This document shows positions 55,579-64,000 of a stretch of 64,000 bases of DNA, in pieces. Every line of letters begins with the position of its first letter. Position 1 is the stretch's first letter. The translations under genes were made by a program, and so were the position numbers. This DNA comes from Tragulus kanchil (lineage: Eukaryota > Chordata > Mammalia > Artiodactyla > Tragulidae), in the NCBI GenBank assembly GCA_022376925.1, contig JAIOJX010000027.1, forward strand, positions 17,253,471 to 17,317,470, in the 5' to 3' direction. Under the pieces are notes generated by a model, which did no database searches, had not been told where the DNA came from, and saw only the letters and a program-made list of their open reading frames with translations.

Positions 55579-57705
55579 ATCTCAGGTTGCCTGCTGTATG
55601 TTCCATTCTCAGGGTGGGCACGTGTTGAAGACACAGAATGCTTCCAGAATAGACTCCTTGGTGCTTTGGGAGGGGGCTCTGCTTCCTGGGGGAGTGAGAA
55701 TGTGATAAAGGTCAGCCTTGTCTGTATGAAATTCCTGTCAAATGCTAATCAGAACACTGCACTTTCAGTCCCTAGTTGCTGTAACTGGCAGTTGTCGTGG
55801 CTGTTAGGGGCTTGGGAACTTGGAGTGAAATGACCCATTGAAGACTTAAGCAGCCCGAGTCTGAGAAATGTATCCAGCAGTTCTGCGTGACCCTGCAGTC
55901 TGTTGTTTTGAGGATGCCAGTGGGGCTGGGAGGCGGAAGGACAAGAAGAGAGGCTCATGAAGTTTCATTTTTAAGCTTGAATGATTCTAAAGAGAATGCT
56001 GAAATCCATCCTCGATGGCCCTGCCTCTAGATCCTTAAACGAGTGCGGACTTGAAAGCGGCTGGGAGCAGCCTGCGAGGGCGGAGAGCTGGGGGGTTTCC
56101 CAGTCGCCGCCTTTGCAGAGTCGGTGGTGGTGCTTTGTGTTCGTTGACACGTAGGACAGACTAGAGCTCTTTGGACAGCGGTGGCACGGAGAAGGGTGCG
56201 CTGGGAGCCGCAAGCTGGCGGTGGCTGGTTTCGAGGCTGCAGAGGGAGCCCTGGCTGGGGTCCCTGGGAGGCTGGAAACCGAGACAGGGCCTCTGTCGTG
56301 AAAGGATGCAAAGGGGCGCTCAGCATCCCCTGGGGAGATCAGGCGTCCCCTGCCCACTCACTGAGCCTGCGGCGGATGTTGACCATAGGACCCTTGCTAC
56401 CAAACCCGATTCAGCAGCCGGGGTTTCACAACAGCCGTTCTATCACACCATCGGTGTCGAAACTTCCATCTGGCCACAGTGTGCTGGGTCCTCCACCAGT
56501 CTGTGTGAAAGCCACCTAGGAGGTTCCACTAAGAAATTTCAATGTACCAGTCGTTTTATCCCTGTGTGTGTTTTATTCCCAAGTCTCAAATTTATTTTCT
56601 GAGTGGAGTGATTTTTCTTCCCGAAATGTGACAAAACAGATTTTGAGGAAAAAATGCCCGTATTTCCTGTCATCTCAGGTTGCCTGCTGTATGTCTTAGG
56701 GTGGGCACGTGTTGAAGACACAGAATGCTTCCAGAATAGACTCCTTGGTGCTTTGGGAGGGGGCTCTGCTTCCTGGGGGAGTGAGAATGTGATAAAGGTC
56801 AGCCTTGTCTGTATGAAATTCCTGTCAAATGCTAATCAGAACACTGCACTTTCAGTCCCTAGTTGCTGTAACTGGCAGTTGTCGTGGCTGTTAGGGGCTT
56901 GGGAACTTGGAGTGAAATGACCCATTGAAGACTTAAGCAGCCCGAGTCTGAGAAATGTATCCAGCAGTTCTGCGTGACCCTGCAGTCTGTTGTTTTGAGG
57001 ATGCCAGTGGGGCTGGGAGGCGGAAGGACAAGAAGAGAGGCTCATGAAGTTTCATTTTTAAGCTTGAATGATTCTAAAGAGAATGCTGAAATCCATCCTC
57101 GATGGCCCTGCCTCTAGATCCTTAAACGAGTGCGGACTTGAAAGCGGCTGGGAGCAGCCTGCGAGGGCGGAGAGCTGGGGGGTTTCCCAGTCGCCGCCTT
57201 TGCAGAGTCGGTGGTGGTGCTTTGTGTTCGTTGACACGTAGGACAGACTAGAGCTCTTTGGACAGCGGTGGCACGGAGAAGGGTGCGCTGGGAGCCGCAA
57301 GCTGGCGGTGGCTGGTTTCGAGGCTGCAGAGGGAGCCCTGGCTGGGGTCCCTGGGAGGCTGGAAACCGAGACAGGGCCTCTGTCGTGAAAGGATGCAAAG
57401 GGGCGCTCAGCATCCCCTGGGGAGATCAGGCGTCCCCTGCCCACTCACTGAGCCTGCGGCGGATGTTGACCATAGGACCCTTGCTACCAAACCCGATTCA
57501 GCAGCCGGGGTTTCACAACAGCCGTTCTATCACACCATCGGTGTCGAAACTTCCATCTGGCCACAGTGTGCTGGGTCCTCCACCAGTCTGTGTGAAAGCC
57601 ACCTAGGAGGTTCCACTAAGAAATTTCAATGTACCAGTCGTTTTATCCCTGTGTGTGTTTTATTCCCAAGTCTCAAATTTATTTTCTGAGTGGAGTGATT
57701 TTTCT
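55579..57705. repeat. direct duplication 16, offset 1087-1093
   Basis: Copies span 55579-56618 and 56672-57705. The 53 bases between (56619-56671) align loosely, with many deletions, to what follows copy two at 57706-57780. The start of copy two lacks six bases present in copy one. Confidence 0.95.
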
Positions 57706-58301
57706 CTGTCAACTGAAATGATGAAGTGACGTTTAAATAAAACAGGTATTTTTAGAGGAAAAAAATGCTTTCCTTCTGTAACTTAACTTCCACAATTGGG
57801 ACATAGTCCCCACTCTAAGAATCATCAGGCGGGGTCCTTGAAAGCTAAAAGAAGGGCGAGAAGCATGCTTCAAGTTTTTGACTGAAGTACGTGAACAGTT
57901 TTCTATATATTTGGAGAAAATATCGATGAGATGCTCCTATATGTATCTATTCAATGGAGCTGGACTTAACAAGAATTTTAGTTTGATAGGTTCCCCAGCT
58001 TCCTTGGCGCTTCAGTTTTATTACTGAAAATGCTGCTTCTAATGAATAATCTGAGGCTTCCTTAAGGGGGAGTCTTCTTCCCTTGTGTAGGGAAACAGGA
58101 ATTTTGAATATTGTCAATTAAAAAAAGATAAATAAAACTTAACCCACAACTCTCAAGTTGTTTTATCTTTAGTTGACAATATCAACTGGTAACTTCCAGC
58201 CAAAGTTCTGGTATTGTATTTAAACATACCTGTTTCGTAGGGTCTGGTCTTCTTTCCCCATTAGCTTTTTTGCTTTATCCTAGCTTTCTTCTTACCAAGT
58301 C

Positions 58302-58329
58302 GTGTGTGTGTGTGTGTGTGTGTGTGTGT
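58302..58329. repeat. (GT)n microsatellite
   Basis: An uninterrupted run of about 14 GT units, the longest dinucleotide repeat in the window. Confidence 0.95.
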
Positions 58330-58369
58330 CATTGTCGTTGTTTTCTTTTGAACTGCTACTTGTTGTGGG

Positions 58370-58553
58370 GGCTTCCCCTGGTGGCTCAGATGGTAAGGAA
58401 TCTGCCAGCAGTGCAGGAGACCAGGGTTTGATCCCTGGGTCGGGAAGATCCCCTGGGGAAATGCATGGCAACCCACTCCATGATTCTTGCCTGAAGAACT
58501 CCACGGTCAGAGGAGGCTGGTGGGCTACAGTCCACGGGGTCGCAAAGACTTGT
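58370..58553 (+). mobile_element. Bov-tA SINE
   Basis: GGCTTCCCCTGGTGGCTCAG to AGTCCACGGGGTCGCAAAGA. Confidence 0.88.
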
Positions 58554-59509
58554 TGGAGTTGGGGGTGTTCTCACAAACTCTTGAAAGCAAAAAAATAACT
58601 AACGTGCAGGATTTGAGGTGGGTGCAAGGATTAGCACTGACGTAGGTTAAGTTTTAATAGAGTTACCAGAAATACCGTGAACTGAGAGTTGATGTGGCTT
58701 TGGAGAAGTCGTGATTATTTTTAACATTGAGAGAAGCCACCAGTCCTAGATCCTTTCTCTTGAGAAATTCATTTTTTCATACAAATTACATTGGTGGGGC
58801 ATACTTCAGAGCCCGGACGATGGTCTCGCAAAGTCAAATTAACAGGAAATTATAATTGCCAAAAGTGGGGGTTATTTTGCCTTATACAGGTCATTCAGCG
58901 GTGGCATTTTCGGTTAAGACTATCTTTTGAAAAGCGCGACTGTGTAATTCTCTCCCCCTTGTCTGACCTGAGAGCACAGTAAAGAAAGAATCAGGTTCTG
59001 ATGTACCGTGAGAAGTTCTTTGTGCTTTTGACCAAGGCAGTGGCTAACATGCCAACCCTCATGATTGTTACATGGTTCCTACGGCAACCGCTCTGCCCCA
59101 CCCCCCGCCTCAAGGGAGATGAGACTTTTGAAAGAAGAGTGGAATCAGGAGCTCAGGTCCTATTTGGACTCGTCAGTGGATGAGGAGGTGACACTTGGAC
59201 TTCCTGCCTCAGGATGGTCCCTGGTTTCCTGCTGCGGCTGCGGAGGGAACGACCGATCCTCTCTGTCTCTGGATGCCTCTGCTCCTGTGTGTGCGCTGTG
59301 CCCCATCATGTGCCTCCAGGAAGGGACTCGAACAGCACGATGAAGGTGGGAGAAGACAGGGACGGGGTCGAGAGACTCTCCGCCGCCTCTTTCTGTCAAA
59401 GTGATGGCGCTATGCTCATGGCTAGGACAGTCTTCTGGAGCCAGGTGTCCTCGAAGGAAAGGGTGTGCTGGTCTCATCAGAAAATGTACAGCCAATAAAA
59501 GGCGTTTGA

Positions 59510-59806
59510 GGGCTTCCCTGGTGGTCCAGTGGGTAAGGACACCGCCTTGCAGTGCAAGGGGCGCCGGTTCGATCCCTGGCCTGGGAAGATCCCACGTGCC
59601 ACAGAGCGGCTGGACTGATGCGTCCAACTACCGAACCGGAGCTCTGGAGCGCATGCGCCCAGAGCTGGCGCTCTGCGACAACAGACGCCACCGCGATGGG
59701 AAACCCACAAGAGCCAAAGAACAAAGACGGATGAAAATAGAGAAATGAAAGACCAATGGAAGTGGCGCACCCACCCCTTTCCCTCCCCACCCCTCACCCC
59801 CCCCAA
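59510..59806 (+). mobile_element. CHR-like SINE with 13-bp target duplication
   Basis: Head, GAGCGCATGCGCCCAGAGCT body and a C-rich then A tail. AAAAGGCGTTTGA flanks it at 59497-59509 and 59807-59819. Confidence 0.85.
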
Positions 59807-60629
59807 AAAAGGCGTTTGAAGAAGGGCAGTGACTCCGACTAGCGATGGATTCTATGACTCTTCGCCCCGGTCCTGCGGGCTGATGGGCTCGGCAGCGTGG
59901 TCCTCGCCAGCATCTCTCGTGCCGCCGCCGTCAGGGAGCTGGAGCCAGAGTCAGGAGGGCCTCTTCCGCTGCCCACAGCTGGCCAGGGGACGTCCTGGCT
60001 GGGGGGATCTGAGGAATAAGAGGCATGGCTCTCTTCAGGTGGCCTCTCGCTGGGACTAGCTTGGGGTCCTCGCCGACTGGCTGTTTTAGAGGATTTGAAA
60101 TTTTCCCACGGCAGCTGGATTTCCCCAGAAGTCTTGATCCAAGAAGGTCCAGGTAGAAACTTGAAGGAAACAGCACACAGTGCAGTTTCCCCTGTGATTA
60201 CTGGGACATGTTTCAGGATATTTCCTAGTGCAGGCCTCTGTAGACGCCTAGCTGGCCTGCTTGGTCTGCCTGATGCAGTTAGAATAGACTTGGATGCTAT
60301 TCTGTCTTTCTTAAGCTGGTATCTATGGGGGTGGGCAAAACGTGTTACAATTAATGAGGACATTCATTTCCTTTTATTTATCATCCTCAGTTCTGTCAAG
60401 TCAAAGTCGTGTTTTCCTGTAGGGAGTGAGTGAGCGGTCTCGACCTGCAGGTCCCGGGCTGTGGCTGAACTTTCAGTGACACAAGAAGGAGCTAAATATT
60501 GTCAATGCTGACTCACAAGCCTCTAGTTAGCACCTCCCCACCACCCCAGATGGTCATGGTGCATAAATATTTGCTGAGTAGCTGTTTTCCCTCCAGTGGA
60601 AACAATTTTTTTCCCCTTATTTTAAAACT

Positions 60630-60965
60630 AACACATTATGAGAAAACTCAGAGAATTACATGTATGAAAATAAATATTATCCACAAATCTGAGTTAAGTG
60701 TTCATGTGCTCTTTAAAATATATTGTTCCATACTATTTGTGCACACATGCATATGTATAAAACCTGAGTGGGATTGCTACCTGTCTTGCTTTCTAAAGTA
60801 TATCATGGGCACCTTACATCAATGGATGTAGTGGCAGCGTCATTTTAAATGACTGCGTACTATTCCAATGCACACGTATTTAATTGCTTCTGCTGATGGA
60901 AATTTTTATTATTTTCTTTTGATAGCTTTGGCAAGTATCCTTATTCCTACATCATTATGCATGAT
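60630..60965. mobile_element. old LINE-like fragment
   Basis: GTACTATTCCAATGCACACG, TTTAATTGCTTCTGCTGATGG and TAGCTTTGGCAAGTATCCTT resemble a reverse old L1-type 3' region. The family is uncertain. Confidence 0.45.
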
Positions 60966-61343
60966 GCTGATAGTCTTAGAGAAATTTTTGAAGAGCTGAT
61001 GGACACCAAACACTGTTCCTCGTGCTGAATGCCACTTGTCTCAACACAGCTCTTTCCTCCCATTGTTCTGCTGCCCACCTCTCTCCAGGTCCAGCCTTCA
61101 ACTAAGAGATCAGACGTGTCTGACAATAAACCCAAGTTAGAAATTTGTACTGCTGGGGCTTGCCCACACAATGGTGTCCTGAGGGTTGTTCAAGAACTAA
61201 GCTGAAGTGTAAGAATTGTCTTCCACAAATATTCACAGAGAATGGTAACAGCAGAAAGCGTGTAAGAAAAGGACCGAACGAAGGGACAGGAAAGCAGAAA
61301 CTGCCTCTAAGAAGCCAAAGGCTGCTTGAAAAAAGGTTTTGCC

Positions 61344-61636
61344 TTTTTTTATTTTTATAATTATCATTTTTTAATTTTGGCCTCTTTTATTGGTCCTTCA
61401 TTTATTTGTTTCCATCCACCTTAATTCTTTGGCCCGTGTGGGCCTCCCATCGCAGTGGCCTCTCTTGTTGCAGAGCACTGGCTCTGGGCGCATGTGCTCC
61501 CGAGCACCGGCTCGAAATTGGACACACCAGTCCAGCTGCTCCACGGCACGTGGGATCTTCCCATGCCAGGGATCGAACCAGTGCCCCTTGCCCTGCAACG
61601 CGGACTCGTTACCCACTGGACCACCAGGGAAGCCCA
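61344..61636 (-). mobile_element. CHR-like SINE with short target duplication
   Basis: Reverse element from a T-rich tail through CCACGGCACGTGGGATCTTC to CTGGACCACCAGGGAAGCCC. GTTTTGCC repeats at 61336-61343 and 61637-61644. Confidence 0.82.
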
Positions 61637-62018
61637 GTTTTGCCGTTTTGGTATAATAGTTACGAGCAGAATTTCCAGTTGGTGTAGTGGGCACCCTTCC
61701 TGAAGCTAAAGCTAGACCTCTACGCACAGGCATGTACGCCCTGCCCTAGAATCTGCCTGGTGGCACCCTGCTCTTGAATGCCATCCATCGGGGCCACCTC
61801 CTGGGAGGGAGCTTGTTGACGACGCAGGGAAGAGCCTGGAGGGCAGCACCATCTCTAAGGGACTCATATTCACACTGTAGTATAGGAGTCGTGGTCTCGA
61901 CATTCACACCCTGTTACAGACAAAAGATGCCTCAGGAAGTCATGATTCGGCTTATAAGGAGGAATGCGTTGGATGGAGGAATCTATGTGTGAAGGTGTAT
62001 TTAAATATATCAGCACTT

Positions 62019-62210
62019 GGGACTTCCCTGGCCGTCCAGTGGTTAAGACCTCATCTTCCAAGGCTGGGGGTGCAGGTTCGATCCCTAGTCAGGAAGCTAA
62101 GATCCCACATGCCTTGTGGCCAAAAAAAGACCATGAGACATAAAACAGAAGCAGTATTTGAACAGACTCAGTTAAGACTTTAAAAATGGTCCACATCCCC
62201 CCCAAAAATC
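62019..62210 (+). mobile_element. CHR-1-like SINE
   Basis: GGGACTTCCCTGGCCGTCCAG, GTTCGATCCCTAGTCAGG and CCACATGCCTTGTGGCC, with an A-rich tail. Confidence 0.75.
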
Positions 62211-62237
62211 TTAAAATATATTTCTTCCAGGTGAGAG

Positions 62238-62355
62238 AACTCATACTGGAGTGAGCTGACATTCTCTTCTTCAGGGGTCCCGACCCGGGGATGGAACCCG
62301 GGTCTCCCAAATTGCAGATGGAGTCCTTACCGTCTGAGCCACCAGGGAAGCCCAA
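62238..62355 (-). mobile_element. Bov-tA SINE, truncated
   Basis: GGGGATGGAACCCGGGTCTC to TCTGAGCCACCAGGGAAGCCC. Only the tRNA-like part and a short body remain. Confidence 0.8.
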
Positions 62356-62602
62356 TATAATACATATAACCACACGGCAGCACTCTGATGTTTGGTTAAA
62401 CGCTGGTCCCCTTTTCTCATTGCAAAGTTATTGAAAAGTACTGTGAAGGGGGAATGTGGCCCTGATGTGTGAGCACATGAGGATCAGTTATAGTCAGGCA
62501 GAGTTTTAATGATGCCAAACGGAGTCTGCTTCATGGATGCAGAGCATTTTGCTGGCTTCATAGCAAAGGAGGAACAGGAGGCTTAGAGAATATCCTAAAG
62601 GA

Positions 62603-64000
62603 TTTCTGCTTCCAAACTCAGTGACTTCCTGGTATCTCTGGGCCTTCACGTGTCTCCCCTTGGGTCTCTCTGCCCTGACCCTGTAGACAGACACTTCCCC
62701 GGCAAGCCGTGCCTCTCTTCCCCCAAGGAAGGCGGCCTCGCGCCTCCTGCGTCTCGCCTCAGTCAGCTGGGCCCTGGGCGGCTCCTGTTCCTCCGTTCTA
62801 GAGCACGCTGTGGCCTGGGAGGCAAAGAGCTGTCCGTAGATGAGAACGTGCGAAACCACTTGACCTTTTCAGCAGCTGCAGAGCCGGGGACCGAGGACAT
62901 GCCATCTCCCTGACGTCTTCCGCTTGGCAGCCCGAGCAGTCAGGCTGGTGACATTGCATGCTTTTGAAAACGTCTGAACAATTCACAGCGTTCGCCACAG
63001 AGTGGCTCAATTGGTCTCGCTAGCCAGATAGCGATCTTTGGAAAGACGCTCCTCTCCTTAACGTGTTCACTGGGATCAACAAAAACACTGATCCAGGCCA
63101 GAGCCTCTGACGCCCTACGCTGTAAACAAGAACAGCCTAGATCAGTTTCAGACCACAGACGCAGGGCAAGGGACAGCGTCTGTTTGCAATAGCAGAGAAT
63201 GTGAACTCTGTTCATGCGTGTGAGCAATTTCTTGAAAATTAAGGAGCCCGAGCGCTTTAATTTAGCTTCTCTGAAAGCGATGTCTGTGTGCAAACATCTG
63301 TGATTCATGACATACTTTTGCAGGATGCTCTGAATTGAAACACAACTCAGTCATGTTCATCAAGTGAGTGAAGAATGATTTTAAAACAGTGAAAGGAGCG
63401 ATGACATTGCTGAGCGGGAGACAGAGCTTGAGCTGACATAGAAACCAGGAGAAAGGCCCTAGGCTAGAGCCACGCTGGCTGCTTAAAATCCTGGCTCCTC
63501 CGCTCAGGAGCTGCCTGACCTTGAACACATGTCCTCAACTCTCTGTCCTTCAGTTTACTCTATCTTAAAATAGAAATAATAATAGGACCTGCTTTAGGAG
63601 TGCTCGTGAGAAAAATTCAGTGAACCTATCCTGCAAAGCTCTGAGGCCGGTGTCTGGCATGTGAGCACTGAATACTGCATTAGTGAACCTCTGAACCTCC
63701 TTTGGCATGGAGCGAAAAGTTTCTGCTTCTGGTTATCTCTGGGCCTTCACGTGTCTCCCTTGGGTCTCTCTGCCCTGACCCTGTAGACAGACACTTCCCC
63801 GGCAAGCCGTGCCTCTCTTCCCCCAAGGAAGGCGGCCTCGCGCCTCCTGCGTCTCGCCTCAGTCAGCTGGGCCCTGGGCGGCTCCTGTTCCTCCGTTCTA
63901 GAGCAAGCTGTGGCCTGGGAGGCAAAGAGCTGTCCGTAGATGAGAACGTGCGAAACCACTTGACCTTTTCAGCAGCTGCAGAGCCGGGGACCGAGGACAT
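62603..64000. repeat. direct duplication 17, offset 1100, cut by window end
   Basis: Sequence from about 62633 recurs from 63734 to the last base. Copy two starts noisily: about 15 bases of 62612-62632 are missing at 63728. One C-run difference and one substitution (GAGCACGCT against GAGCAAGCT) follow. The first unit probably ends near 63719. Confidence 0.93.
63480..63690 (+). mobile_element. MIR element
   Basis: AGCTGCCTGACCTTGAACAC, CTCTGTCCTTCAGTTTACTC, AAATAGAAATAATAATAGGACC and GTCTGGCATGTGAGCACTGAA follow the MIR order closely. Confidence 0.8.

Larger units (their letters stand above)
49048..64000. other. DNA downstream of MAP2K6, no gene recognised
   Basis: I see no conserved protein-coding exon here on either strand. 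Recognisable content is a MER5-like repeat (50620-50778), reversed ART2-like and Bov-tA elements at 52.1-54.4 kb, SINEs at 58.4, 59.5, 61.4, 62.0 and 62.3 kb, a LINE-like fragment at 60.6-60.97 kb and a MIR at 63.48-63.69 kb. Unassigned stretches are 49050-50615, 50780-52080, 55060-58300, 58560-59495, 59820-60600, 60970-61335 and 62360-63470. Unannotated non-coding transcripts cannot be excluded. Confidence 0.75.

Noticed and set aside
58302..58329. GT repeat as a regulatory Z-DNA element
   Set aside because: A common microsatellite with no contextual support for a function.
137..64000. The regular 1.1-kb repeats as a new mobile element, array or CRISPR-like system
   Set aside because: Each pair has unrelated content, there is no common terminal sequence, and coding exons and SINEs are included as found. 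A shared element would show a shared sequence.

Overview
This window is mammalian nuclear DNA from a pecoran ruminant (cattle, sheep, goat, deer or a relative; the species cannot be fixed). The evidence is the dense Bov-tA and Bov-A2-like SINEs, the tRNA-Glu-type (CHR-like) SINEs, and older L1, MIR and MER5-like fragments. The only gene I can support is MAP2K6 (MKK6), the dual-specificity kinase that activates p38 MAP kinases. It lies on the + strand. The first 28 codons are upstream of the window. Exons 3 to 12 encode residues 29-334, ending at the stop codon, and the spliced protein is uninterrupted and carries every catalytic residue.

Layout: 1-11022 is the 3' part of intron 2 (old antisense L1 plus SINEs). 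Exon 3 lies at 11023 and again at 12125, exon 4 at 12690, exon 5 at 14638, exon 6 at 16177 and again at 17295, exon 7 at 18054, exon 8 at 22380, exon 9 at 23669, exon 10 at 26894 and again at 27988, exon 11 at 35008, and exon 12 with the stop at 47358 and again at 48478. From about 49 kb to the end I see the probable 3' UTR and then repeat-rich downstream DNA with no recognisable gene.

The striking feature is architectural. Seventeen head-to-tail direct duplications, each with a unit of about 1.08-1.17 kb and nearly identical copies, are strewn along the window, on average every 4 kb. Copies differ mostly by homopolymer indels. Differences pile up at unit ends, and several junctions carry short indel-rich versions of the DNA that flanks the other copy. 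Four MAP2K6 exons are doubled, two of them with lengths that would shift the frame. I read this as contigs or reads joined end to end without merging their roughly 1.1-kb overlaps. That is an assembly artefact adding about 18 kb, so the true locus would be near 46 kb. A real series of microduplications is the less likely alternative.

I found no new biological system. The better biological leads are a Met57-to-Val codon that would remove the start of the short isoform recalled from human, a consensus-quality CTCF-like motif in intron 9, and several SINE insertions with clear target-site duplications, including one nested three deep.
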